Shown here one piece after another: positions 7,423 through 15,371 of a DNA stretch of 38,127 bases. Each line of letters starts with the position of its first letter. The stretch's first letter is position 1. The stretch spans positions 1 to 38,127 of the forward strand of contig DATHTO010000029.1 of NCBI GenBank assembly GCA_035463115.1, given 5' to 3'. Source of the DNA: BPGL01 sp035463115 (lineage in GTDB: Bacteria > Actinomycetota > UBA4738 > HRBIN12). Made by a program: the position numbers and the translations under genes. The notes under the pieces are model-generated. The model was not told the DNA's origin. It did no database searches and saw only the letters and a program-made list of their open reading frames with translations.

Positions 7423-8199
7423 GTGAGCGACGCCGACCGCCGACCCACGAAAGCCCAGCGGAAGGAGCAGGCCCGCCTGGAGCGCGAGGAGATCCAGCAG
7501 CGGATGGCCCGACGGCAGCGGACGCGGACGATCGGCACGGCCCTCGTCGTCGTCGCGATCGTCGCCGGCGCCGTCGCCTTCTTCGCGTTCAGCGGCGACG
7601 ACGGGCCCTCGGGCGACCTCGCGGGACCGACGCAGCTGCTCGCGCGCGCCGAGCAGGCTGCCGAAGCGGCGGCATGCGACGACGTCCAGACCGTGGCGCC
7701 GTACGACGGCGCGAACGACCAGACGCACGTCGGCGACGCCGCGTTCCCGACGATGCCCGACCTGTCGACGTATCCGTCGACGCCGCCCGCGTCCGGCCCG
7801 CACGAGACGACCACGTTGCCGTCGGGCGTCTACGACTCGCCGCCTCCGATGGGACCGTTGATCCATTCGCTCGAGCACGGCGGCTCGGTCGTCTGGTACG
7901 ACCCCGCCGCACCGCAGGCCGAGATCGACCGGATCGTCGAGTTCTACGAGCAAGACACCGACGACGTGCCCGCCGGTCAGGACCGCGTGATCGTCGCTCC
8001 GTACGACTACGAGGCCCAGGGCGGCGCCGGACAGCTTCCCGCCGGAACGCAGATGGCCCTGGTGGCGTGGCACCGCGTCCAGACGTGCGGCGAACCGAGC
8101 CTCGAGGTGGCGCTCGATTTCACGTCGCGCTTCTCGGCGCCGGCGTCGCTCGACCGCGAGTACGCGGGCGAAGCACCCGAAGCCGGCTTCCCGATGTGA
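7423..8199 (+). CDS. DUF3105 membrane-anchored protein (first of two)
   Basis: 258 residues: a basic, charged N-terminal helix (1-35, probably cytoplasmic), one membrane segment (36-56) and an extracytoplasmic DUF3105 domain. Conserved features are C85, SGPH (124-127) and HSLEHGG (148-154), and a late CGEPS cysteine that could form a disulfide with C85. DUF3105 proteins are common in actinobacteria and have no established function; the conserved His/Glu cluster hints at metal binding, which is inference. GTG 7423 is chosen because GAAGGAG lies upstream and the charged N-terminus matches that of the next gene. It ends 3 bp before its paralogue, so the two are probably co-translated. Confidence 0.85.
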   Translation: MSDADRRPTKAQRKEQARLEREEIQQRMARRQRTRTIGTALVVVAIVAGAVAFFAFSGDDGPSGDLAGPTQLLARAEQAAEAAACDDVQTVAPYDGANDQTHVGDAAFPTMPDLSTYPSTPPASGPHETTTLPSGVYDSPPPMGPLIHSLEHGGSVVWYDPAAPQAEIDRIVEFYEQDTDDVPAGQDRVIVAPYDYEAQGGAGQLPAGTQMALVAWHRVQTCGEPSLEVALDFTSRFSAPASLDREYAGEAPEAGFPM

Positions 8200-8202
8200 G
8201 CG

Positions 8203-8964
8203 ATGGCGAACAAGAAGCGAAGGCGTCACCCACCGCGGGCGCGGTCGGCCGAAGGAGCGGGGCCCGAGCGCCCCGCACCGGGCCGCGGCGCGAGCGCCGA
8301 ACGCCGTGAGCGCAAGCAGCAGGCACGGGAGGTGCGGGAGCGAGCCCGCAAGCAGGCTGCGCGTCGCGCTGCGACGCGACGCGCGATGGTGGTCCTCGGC
8401 GTCGGCGCTCTCGCGTTCGGCGGGTTCTGGGCGCTGACCCGCGCCGCGAGCCCCGGCTCCCTCACCGACGAGGTGAGCGCGCTGGCGCAGGGGCACGGGT
8501 GCACGCCGGTCGACACGCCGGCCGACAGCGCCCCCGGCGGTCAGCACCTCCAACCGGGCGAGAGCGGGAACTACACCGACCGCCCGGCGACCTCCGGCCC
8601 GCACGACCCGTCGACGCTCGGGACCGACGCGAAGGTCTTCAGCGAGCCGGTCCGCGAGGAACGGGCGGTGCACTCGATGGAGCACGGCGGCGTCATCCTC
8701 TACCACCGGAACGACGGGTCGGTCCCGCAGGAAACGATCGACGGGCTCGCCGCGATCGCCGAGGAGCAGCGCCCCGTGTTCGCGTCACCGCACGCGAGCC
8801 TCGAGGAGGGCGACGGCCTCGCGTTCGCGGCGTGGAACACGCTGATGACGTGCCCGTCCGCGGTTCCGCCGTCCGACGCCGTCACGATCGCGAACGGGTT
8901 CGTCGAGGCGTTCGCGTGCACCTCGCGCGCCCCCGAAGCGGGCGTCTCCGACGAGCTCTGCTAG
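8203..8964 (+). CDS. DUF3105 membrane-anchored protein (second of two)
   Basis: 253 residues with the same plan as its neighbour: a very basic N-terminus (MANKKRRRH..., 1-60), one membrane segment (61-79), then the outer domain with C100, SGPH (131-134) and HSMEHGG (157-163), and a TCPSA cysteine near the end. Outside these motifs the two proteins differ widely, so the duplication is old. ATG 8203 follows the previous stop by 3 bp. Function is unknown; the pairing suggests two subunits of one complex or two related binding proteins. It converges with the SpoIID-like gene across 48 bp in which I see no clear terminator. Confidence 0.85.
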   Translation: MANKKRRRHPPRARSAEGAGPERPAPGRGASAERRERKQQAREVRERARKQAARRAATRRAMVVLGVGALAFGGFWALTRAASPGSLTDEVSALAQGHGCTPVDTPADSAPGGQHLQPGESGNYTDRPATSGPHDPSTLGTDAKVFSEPVREERAVHSMEHGGVILYHRNDGSVPQETIDGLAAIAEEQRPVFASPHASLEEGDGLAFAAWNTLMTCPSAVPPSDAVTIANGFVEAFACTSRAPEAGVSDELC

Positions 8965-9012
8965 CGCTCGACGCACGCGGCGCACGCGCTCCGCACCGCG
9001 CGTCGACGTCGG

Positions 9013-10764
9013 TCAGGCGACCGTCACGGTGCACGCGCCCGCGCGCGGGCACGAGATGGTTCCGTGCTCGAACCGCGCCCGCTGACCGGCGTCGCCCCGT
9101 CGGACGCGCGTGACCGGGAACCCGAGCGCTCCGCCAGGTCCTCCGCGCTCGAGGTACGTCGAGAGCACGCGGCCCCAGAGCGCGTGGGCGCCGACGTGCT
9201 CCGCGAAGTAGATCCGGCCGTTCGCGAAGTCCATGCGGCTGCAGTTCGTACAGTCGGGCGCGCGGCGCGACGTGCCGGCGAGGCCGACGGCCGCCGAGGT
9301 CGGCAGCCCGAGCACCCCTCGCCCGGTGCCCACCGCCTCGTACTCGGCGTAGATCGGGCCTCTCAGCCAGATCGTCAGGTCCGCGCCGTCGTTCCGGAAG
9401 ATGCCTCCTCGGCGGAAGAGCTGCTGGCGTCCGCCGTCCAGGCGGAGCTGTTTCGACGTGGGGAGCCCCGGCTTGCAGCCGAGCGCGTCGTAGCGCTCGC
9501 GGATCGGCCCGGCGACGATGTTGCGGTTCGCGTTGATCCACACGCGGGTGTCGCGGAGACCGAGCCGGCTGCGCAGGTCGCTGCCCGACACCGTTCGGGT
9601 CCCGTCGCGGCCGAGCACCTCGGCCGCGACGACACGGCCGGAGCGCCCCCGCCGGATCGTTCCGAAGTCGCGGATCCGTCCGATGCCGAGCCCGAGCCGC
9701 GCGGTCAGCGAGTCGGCCGTGAACGAGACCTTCCAGTTCGTGTACGGGTTCCCGGCCGTGGACTCTCCCGGATCGCACACCCCGCGGAGCCACGGGATCG
9801 AGTACGCGTCGTTCCCGCCGTGCCACACGTCCTCGACGTTCTCGGAATGGCCCCCGTCGGAGGCGGCGTAGAACGCCTGGATCACGGCGCCGCCGTACGT
9901 GGCGGCTCGTCCGGCGGTGTCGCGCACGGCGGCCACCCAGCGCGAGCCGCCTTCGGCCCCCTCGCGCGAGTACCCGATGTACACCTGATCGCCCGCGCCG
10001 TCGGTGAGGTGGCATTCGCACCCCGCGCGGAGACCGCCCTGCCTGCGGATCGTGGCGGCGGCGTAAGATCGGGCCGCGATGGCCTGCGCGCGGAGGGCCT
10101 CGACCGGCCACGACGTCGGAACCTCGCCGAGCCCGTAGAGGTACTCCTCGAACCCCAGCGGCACCACCGTCCGGAGCGCGCAGCCTCCCGAGCACGCGTA
10201 CAGGTCGAACTCGAGACGGCCGCGGTTGTACTCGAAGCCGCGTCCCCAGATCGCGTCGGCCTCGCGCACGAAGACGCGCGCGCCGGTGTCGGCGTAGGTC
10301 GCCGTGATCGGTCGGTTCGGGCCGCCCCACCGCTTGTCGCCGACGAGGCGGCCGGCGCCGTCGCGGATCGCGTACGAGGTCCCGCGCGCTTCGACCGTCC
10401 AGTTCTTGTCGGCGGGGATCGCGTCGATCCTGCGACCGCCCGGTGCGCCGAGCCACAGGACCACCCGCCCGCCCCGCGCCGTCAGATGCACCGTGCGGAC
10501 GCCCGCCAGGATCTCGATCCGGATGTTCGGAGGCAGCGTGTCGGTCTGCCGCACCTCGGCGCCCCGGTAGAAGTGCTCGACGATCCGCTGGGCCGACCAT
10601 CCCATCCTCGCCAGGCCGTTCGCGCCCCACTGCGACATGCCGAGGCCGTGGCCGTATCCGGACCCGTGGAAGGTGAAGCTGCTGGCGGCGGACGCGGCGG
10701 TGGCCGGAACGCCGGTGACGGCGACGGCGGCGACGAGCAGCAGCGGAAGGAGTCGTCGAGTCAC
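9013..10764 (-). CDS. Secreted SpoIID/LytB-domain protein with LGFP repeats
   Basis: 583 residues with a signal peptide (MTRRLLPLLLVAAVAVTG..., cleavage near ASAASS). The start of the mature part shows the SpoIID hallmark GSGYGHGLGMSQWGANGLA, followed by the SpoIID core (VVPLGFEEYLYGL, AQAIAARSYA, DQVY). SpoIID of Bacillus is a glycan-strand lytic enzyme; relatives occur in non-sporulating actinobacteria. The C-terminal third (about 410-570) has LGFP-type repeats (LGLPTS, GAHALWGRV, GGPGGALGFPV), which bind or anchor to the cell wall in corynebacteria and relatives. Probable role: peptidoglycan remodelling or attachment beside the polysaccharide cluster. The GTG start at 10764 is supported by the signal peptide; it lies 98 bp after the nucleotidyltransferase gene. 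Confidence 0.88.
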   Translation of the reverse strand: MTRRLLPLLLVAAVAVTGVPATAASAASSFTFHGSGYGHGLGMSQWGANGLARMGWSAQRIVEHFYRGAEVRQTDTLPPNIRIEILAGVRTVHLTARGGRVVLWLGAPGGRRIDAIPADKNWTVEARGTSYAIRDGAGRLVGDKRWGGPNRPITATYADTGARVFVREADAIWGRGFEYNRGRLEFDLYACSGGCALRTVVPLGFEEYLYGLGEVPTSWPVEALRAQAIAARSYAAATIRRQGGLRAGCECHLTDGAGDQVYIGYSREGAEGGSRWVAAVRDTAGRAATYGGAVIQAFYAASDGGHSENVEDVWHGGNDAYSIPWLRGVCDPGESTAGNPYTNWKVSFTADSLTARLGLGIGRIRDFGTIRRGRSGRVVAAEVLGRDGTRTVSGSDLRSRLGLRDTRVWINANRNIVAGPIRERYDALGCKPGLPTSKQLRLDGGRQQLFRRGGIFRNDGADLTIWLRGPIYAEYEAVGTGRGVLGLPTSAAVGLAGTSRRAPDCTNCSRMDFANGRIYFAEHVGAHALWGRVLSTYLERGGPGGALGFPVTRVRRGDAGQRARFEHGTISCPRAGACTVTVA

Positions 10765-10862
10765 GATGTGAGGGGTCCCCCCGACGGAGCGGGCACCCTA
10801 GCACATCGACCTGCGCCGCCCGACGGTTGAGCGCGAGCGTCGGAACGGCCGCTCACCGCAGG

Positions 10863-11885
10863 TCAGGTCGCGGTCGAGACGTCGTCGTCGGTGCCGACCT
10901 TGCGATCGACGAGCGAGACGCCGTCAGCGACGCGGGCGCCGGCTCCGAGGACGCTGCCGTCGAGCGCCGACCCCTCCCCCACCCGCGCGCCGGGCCCGAC
11001 GATCGACCGGATCACCCGCGCGCGGCCGCCGATCGCGGCGCCGGGATGGATCACGGAATCGTCGATCTCGGCGTCGGGGCCGATCCGGGCCTCGGCGCCG
11101 ATCGCGACCCAGCGTCCCAGCCGCGCGCGGAGGTCCAGGTCGGCGGTCGGATGCACCCACGGAGCCGGGTAGTCCACGCCGGCGACCCGGCCGTCGAGCA
11201 GGTCGAAGTGCGCCTGCAGGTACTTCTCGGGGGTTCCGACGTCGATCCAGTACGCGTCGGCGACGAAGCCGGCGACGTGATGGTCCGCCTCGATCACGGC
11301 GGGGAAGATCTCGCGCTCGATCGAGATCGGACGATCGGCCGTCCACGGGCCGAGCACGACGGGATCGAGCAGATAGGTGCCGGCGTTCACGTCGCCGGGC
11401 ACGAGGTCGGCGGGCTTCTCGCGGAACGCGAGCACGCGGCCGGTGGCGTCGGTCTCGACGAGCCCGAACGCACGGGCGTCCTCGACGTGGTGCAGGGCGA
11501 TCGACACCGCCGCGTTCCGCGATCGATGCGCGCCCAGCATCGCGGTGAGGTCGAGGTCGGTGAGGATGTCGCCGTTCAGCGCGAAGAACGGCTCGTCACC
11601 GAGGGCGGGCAGCGCGTTGACGATCGCCCCGCCCGTGCCGAGCGGCTGCGTCTCGGTGATCCACGTGATCGCGGGATCGCCGTGCCGGGCTTCGATGAAC
11701 GGATGGAACGTCTCTTCGAGGTACGGCGACGACAGGACCACCTCGTGGACGCCGTGGCGCGCCAGATGGTCGAGGACGTGGTCGAGGGCCGGTCGGTCGA
11801 CGAGGGGGATCAACGGCTTCGGCGTGGTCTCGGTGAGCGGCCGCAGGCGCGTCCCCTCACCCCCGACCAGGACGACGGCCTTCAA
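10863..11885 (-). CDS. Sugar-1-phosphate nucleotidyltransferase (mannose-1-P guanylyltransferase-like)
   Basis: 340 residues. The N-terminal Rossmann-like NTP-transferase domain begins KAVVLVGGEGTRLRPLTE, with the G-x-G-x-R-L-x-P loop, and has NGDILTDLDL for metal and sugar phosphate and FREKPADL. From about residue 235 a left-handed beta-helix follows (VAIGAEARIGPDAEI, GGRARVIRSIVGPGARV). This two-domain form is typical of GDP-mannose pyrophosphorylase-like enzymes of actinobacteria, but the nucleotide and sugar are not certain. It probably supplies an activated sugar for the polysaccharide made by this cluster. The frame is open far upstream; TTG at 11885 is chosen because its TTGA overlaps the stop of the glycosyltransferase gene and GGAAGGA lies 10 nt before it. 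Confidence 0.85.
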   Translation of the reverse strand: MKAVVLVGGEGTRLRPLTETTPKPLIPLVDRPALDHVLDHLARHGVHEVVLSSPYLEETFHPFIEARHGDPAITWITETQPLGTGGAIVNALPALGDEPFFALNGDILTDLDLTAMLGAHRSRNAAVSIALHHVEDARAFGLVETDATGRVLAFREKPADLVPGDVNAGTYLLDPVVLGPWTADRPISIEREIFPAVIEADHHVAGFVADAYWIDVGTPEKYLQAHFDLLDGRVAGVDYPAPWVHPTADLDLRARLGRWVAIGAEARIGPDAEIDDSVIHPGAAIGGRARVIRSIVGPGARVGEGSALDGSVLGAGARVADGVSLVDRKVGTDDDVSTAT

Positions 11886-12754
11886 CGGCGGCCGATCCTT
11901 CCGCGGGCCCAGGCGAGCTGCACGCGGAGCCACAGCGCCCCGCGCGCGAGCGGGAGCGTCACTCGCTTCCATCCCCGCGCCCGATGGAGCCGGTAGTAGC
12001 GGTAGATGCTGCGCGAGTGCATCGCGAGGATCTCGCGGCTGTGTCCGCGCGAGACGCCGATCTCGTGCAGAACCTCGACGGACGGCGTGAAGAGCACGTG
12101 CCATCCACGATCGCGGAGGCGCGTCGCGATGTCGAGCTCCTCCGCGAACAGCGGGAACCCCTCGTCGAACCCCCCGACCTCGTCGTACGCGGCCCGCGGC
12201 ATCAGCATGCAAGCGCCCGACACCCAATCGACGACGCGCTCGGTCGTGCGGTCCCACCCATCCATCTCGTACCGCCGGGTGAAGGGGTTCCGTCGCGAGA
12301 ACGGCGAGAGCAACGCGTGGCCGCCGGCGTCGACGACGCTCGGGAACGTGCGTCCGCTCGGATACACGGATCCGTCGGCGTTGCGGATCATCGGTCCGAC
12401 GATGCCGGCGCGCGGATGCGCTTCGGCGACGCGGACGAGGTCGGCCAGCGTCCCGTGGAACCACTCCGTGTCTGGGTTCAGGAAGAGCAGCCAGGGAGCC
12501 TTCGTCTCCCGCGCGCCCTGGTTCCAGGCCGGCGACAGATAGACGTTCGTCGGGTTCTCGATCAGCCGCGCCGACGGGTGGGCCCTGACCGCGCGCAGGT
12601 GCGAGCCGTCGTGCGACGCGTTGTCGATCACCAGGACGTCGACGTCGATGTCGCCGCGCAGGCGCTCGAGCGACGCGAGGCATCGCTCGAGGTAGCCGGC
12701 GGTGTTGTAGTTGACGATCACGGTCGCCAGCGTCGCGGCGCCAGGGTCGGTCAT
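11882..12754 (-). CDS. GT2 glycosyltransferase, WbbL (rhamnosyltransferase)-like
   Basis: 290 residues with a GT-A fold: TVIVNYNTAGYLERCLASL at the N-terminus, VIDNASHDGS, the metal/nucleotide motif FLNPDTEW, and the acceptor-side VSGACMLMPRAAYDEVGGF...FAEELDIATRLRDRGW. The NPDTEW and GGFDE...ELD pattern is that of WbbL-type transferases, which add L-rhamnose from dTDP-rhamnose in mycobacterial linker and O-antigen synthesis. With rmlA, rmlB and rmlD in the same run, dTDP-rhamnose is a sensible donor (inference). ATG 12754 overlaps the previous stop as ATGA and matches the family N-terminus; the frame is open upstream but that part has no family similarity. Confidence 0.9.
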   Translation of the reverse strand: MTDPGAATLATVIVNYNTAGYLERCLASLERLRGDIDVDVLVIDNASHDGSHLRAVRAHPSARLIENPTNVYLSPAWNQGARETKAPWLLFLNPDTEWFHGTLADLVRVAEAHPRAGIVGPMIRNADGSVYPSGRTFPSVVDAGGHALLSPFSRRNPFTRRYEMDGWDRTTERVVDWVSGACMLMPRAAYDEVGGFDEGFPLFAEELDIATRLRDRGWHVLFTPSVEVLHEIGVSRGHSREILAMHSRSIYRYYRLHRARGWKRVTLPLARGALWLRVQLAWARGRIGRR

Positions 12755-13125
12755 GCGTGCGGCGTCTGCGCGATCAGGACGATCCCGGCACAGATGAACG
12801 CGACGCCGAGCCATCGCAGCGGCGGCACGGTCTCGTGCAGCACCAGCACCGAGAACGCGACGATCAACACGTACCCGAGGGCGGCGAACGGGTAGGCGAA
12901 CGACAGCGACGCGCGTGACAGCGCGAAGATCCACAGGACCGCGGACACGCCGAACAGCGCGAGACCCGCGAGGACGACCCACGACGTCGCGATCGCGGTG
13001 AGCGCCTCGGCGTTGAACCGAAGCTCCCCACCCTGCGATTCCGTGACGCGATTCACGCCGGTTTTCAGCGTGATCTGCGCGACGCCGGCGAGCATCACCG
13101 ATGCGACGATCAACAGGATCAACAT
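12751..13125 (-). CDS. Small four-helix EmrE/EamA-like membrane protein
   Basis: 124 residues, nearly all hydrophobic, with four predicted membrane helices (about 1-20, 44-64, 70-92 and 98-120). The size and the ALGYVLIVAFSVLVLHETVP segment fit the small multidrug resistance/EamA superfamily, which includes drug exporters and the ArnE/ArnF lipid-sugar flippase subunits. In a polysaccharide cluster a role in moving a lipid-linked sugar is more likely than drug export (inference). ATG 13125 is chosen because GAAAGGA lies 7 nt upstream and the first helix starts at once. A GTG at 13188 overlapping the wzt stop as GTGA would add 21 polar residues and cannot be excluded. Confidence 0.75.
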   Translation of the reverse strand: MLILLIVASVMLAGVAQITLKTGVNRVTESQGGELRFNAEALTAIATSWVVLAGLALFGVSAVLWIFALSRASLSFAYPFAALGYVLIVAFSVLVLHETVPPLRWLGVAFICAGIVLIAQTPHA

Positions 13126-13184
13126 CGTGCGTCCTTTCGTTCCGACGGGCGGTGGCGTCGCGTCGCCGAGATCCGTCGGCTCGA

Positions 13185-14369
13185 TCACAGGTCCTGAACC
13201 TCCACCGCGACGGGGACGAAGACCTGACCTCGCGTCTCGCCGATCTCCTGCACCTCGAACGCGTACCGCTGGTCCTGCACGTGGAAGGTGCGCGCCCGGT
13301 CCCGCGAGTGGACGCTGAGCGTCACCCAGTACTTGCCCTGCACGAACGGTACCGGCCCCACGCGGAACCCCACCCGCTTCTTCGTCGAGGCCGCGACGTG
13401 GCCGAGGTCGAGCCCGGCCGTCATCGTGTCGCCGCCGTACACGAGCCGGTTCGTCCCGTCGTGCAACGCGAACGACACGACCGGATCGTCGACGGGTTCG
13501 TTGGCCTGAAGATCGACCTGGATCGTCACCTCGCCGCCGGGCCGGAGCGGTCCGTCGAGCGGGTCGCCGCCGTCGAGGAGCGCCGCATGCGCGATCTCGA
13601 TCTCCTTCGAGCCCTCCTCGTGCGCGAGGTCGAGGTCGTGCTTCAAGATCGTGAGCCGCATCTCGCGGACGACATCGTCGGGACGGCCGATCGCGTGGAC
13701 CCGGCCGTGGTCGAGCATCACCGCCTGGTCGCAGAGCTGGCGCACCGTGTCGAGCGCGTGCGTGACGAGGACGATGGTCCGTCCCTGCTCCTGGAACCAC
13801 CGCACGCGGTCGATGCAGCGGGCCTGGAAGGACTCGTCGCCCACGGCGAGCACCTCGTCGATCAGGAGGACCTCCGGATCGACGTGCACGGCCACGGCGA
13901 ACCCGAGGCGGACCAGCATGCCGGACGAGTAGAACTTCACGGCGGTGTCCATGAACTCCTCGAGCTCCGCGAACGCGACGATGTCCTCGTACACCCGGTC
14001 GGTCTCGCGTCGGGACAGACCCAGGAACGAGGCGTTCAGGTAGACGTTCTCGCGGCCGGTGAGCTCGGGATGGAAGCCGGCGCCGAGCTCGAGCAGGGCC
14101 GCGATGCGTCCACGCTGCCGGACCGTTCCGGCCGTCGGTCGCAGGATGCCCGCGATCACCTTCAGCATCGTCGTCTTGCCCGAGCCGTTGTGGCCGATCA
14201 GCGCGAGCGAGCCGCCGGTCGGGACGTCGAACGTCACGTCGCGGAGCGCCCAGAAGTCGTCGGCGCGCATGCGACGCGACAGGAGGCGCTGCTTCAGCGA
14301 CGTCGGCTTCTCGCGGTAGATCCGGAACCGCTTCGACACGTCGCGGACCTCGATCGCGGGGTCGGTCAC
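13185..14369 (-). CDS. wzt: Polysaccharide ABC exporter ATPase with C-terminal carbohydrate-binding domain
   Basis: 394 residues. The ATPase domain (1-about 245) has Walker A GHNGSGKTT (59-67), the Wzt/TagH-type signature YSSGM (147-151) in place of LSGGQ, Walker B LLIDE (168-172) and the switch His in VTHALD. The remaining 145 residues form a beta-rich domain like the Wzt C-terminal domain, which in O-antigen systems recognises the finished or capped glycan end. With Wzm it would export a completed lipid-linked polysaccharide across the cytoplasmic membrane. GTG 14369 has GGAGG 4 nt upstream and overlaps the wzm stop as GTGA, which implies coupled translation. Confidence 0.94.
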   Translation of the reverse strand: MTDPAIEVRDVSKRFRIYREKPTSLKQRLLSRRMRADDFWALRDVTFDVPTGGSLALIGHNGSGKTTMLKVIAGILRPTAGTVRQRGRIAALLELGAGFHPELTGRENVYLNASFLGLSRRETDRVYEDIVAFAELEEFMDTAVKFYSSGMLVRLGFAVAVHVDPEVLLIDEVLAVGDESFQARCIDRVRWFQEQGRTIVLVTHALDTVRQLCDQAVMLDHGRVHAIGRPDDVVREMRLTILKHDLDLAHEEGSKEIEIAHAALLDGGDPLDGPLRPGGEVTIQVDLQANEPVDDPVVSFALHDGTNRLVYGGDTMTAGLDLGHVAASTKKRVGFRVGPVPFVQGKYWVTLSVHSRDRARTFHVQDQRYAFEVQEIGETRGQVFVPVAVEVQDL

Positions 14370-15160
14370 AGCTCCTCCGCGAAGTCGCCGGACATCGAGA
14401 AGTACAGTCGCCACGTCAGCGCGAGCAGCACCGTCGAGGCCACGATCACGATGGCGAGCATCCCGGCGAGCTCGCCGCTCGAGAGCGCCGGCACGACGTC
14501 GCCGCTCACGTCTTCGTAGAGCGCGCGCTGGAACCCGAACACGATCGTGGCGGCCGGGTTGAGCAGGTACGCGTGCCACGCTGTGAACGGCCCGAGCGAG
14601 ACGTCGGTGAGCTTGTCCTGCACGAGGAACCCCTGGTAGACGATCGGCGTCAGCCAGAACCACACCAGCAGCCCGAGGCCGAGCAGGTGCTGGACGTCGC
14701 GGTACCGCACGTTGAGCGCGGACACGAGGAAGGTGACGGCCGTCGTGAAGATCAGGAGCGCGACGAAGGCGAGCGGGTAGAGCCAGAGCCCCGAGAGGCG
14801 GAAGCCGTATCCCGACGCCACCAGGTAGACGAGCAGCACCGCCGACTGCAGCACGAAGTCGACGAGCGACACCCCGACCGTCGACAGCGGAAGGATCTCG
14901 CGCGGGAAGTACACCTTCTTCACGAGGTTGGCGTTCGCGATCACCGATTGCGCGCCGGTCGACAGCGACACCGACAGCAGGTTCCACGCGAGCAACCCGG
15001 ACAACAGGTACACCGGGTAGTGCGCGATCCCGTTCAGCAGGACCTCGGAGACGAACCAGAACACGGCGAGGAAGATCACCGGATTCAGCAGCGACCAGAC
15101 CGCCCCGAGGACCGAGGCGGTGTACTTGACCTTCAGCTCCTTGCGGACGAGGTTCCACAC
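14366..15160 (-). CDS. wzm: Polysaccharide ABC exporter permease
   Basis: An ABC-2 type permease of the Wzm/TagG family: LKVKYTASVLGAVWSLLNPVIF at the first helix (core LGAVWSLLNP), six membrane segments, NANLVKKVYFPREILPLS in the cytoplasmic loop, NVRYRDVQHLLG and YLLNPAATIVFGFQRAL. It pairs with the overlapping wzt gene. The start is a problem. The first ordinary start codon in frame is GTG 15160, giving 264 residues, yet the frame upstream (ELWAFREI) still matches the amphipathic N-terminal helix typical of the family. No ATG, GTG or TTG occurs in frame between the preceding gene's stop at 15372 and 15160. An ATC at 15256 has GGGAG exactly 7 nt before it. The true start may be ATC 15256 or CTG 15238; GTG 15160 is given as the conservative choice. 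Confidence 0.85.
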   Translation of the reverse strand: MWNLVRKELKVKYTASVLGAVWSLLNPVIFLAVFWFVSEVLLNGIAHYPVYLLSGLLAWNLLSVSLSTGAQSVIANANLVKKVYFPREILPLSTVGVSLVDFVLQSAVLLVYLVASGYGFRLSGLWLYPLAFVALLIFTTAVTFLVSALNVRYRDVQHLLGLGLLVWFWLTPIVYQGFLVQDKLTDVSLGPFTAWHAYLLNPAATIVFGFQRALYEDVSGDVVPALSSGELAGMLAIVIVASTVLLALTWRLYFSMSGDFAEEL

Positions 15161-15335
15161 GATCTCGCGGAACGCCCACAGCTCCCGAACGCGCTCGACG
15201 ACGGACAGCCGCGGAGGCTCGGACGTGCGTTCGGTCAGCTTGGCGGCGGTGGCGATCGTGGCGCTCCCAGCTCGATCGATCGGATCGGAACGGTGACGGA
15301 ACCCGCTGGTCAGCGCGGGTGCCCGGTCAGCGGCG

Positions 15336-15344
15336 AGTCTAGCA
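15336..15344 (-). promoter_or_regulatory. Extended -10 promoter candidate before wzm
   Basis: Minus-strand TGC-TAGACT (15344-15336) is an extended -10 element in the 115-210 bp between the GT4 stop (15372) and the permease. Transcription would start near 15329, upstream of every candidate wzm start. No matching -35 is clear. Confidence 0.35.
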
Positions 15345-15371
15345 ACGGCCTCCCCCGCGACCGGCGAAGCG

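Noticed and set aside
7227..7814. N-terminal extension of the permease frame up to 7814
   Set aside because: It overlaps the divergent DUF3105 gene, has no similarity to NCS2 proteins, and ATG 7226 has its own ribosome site and promoter.
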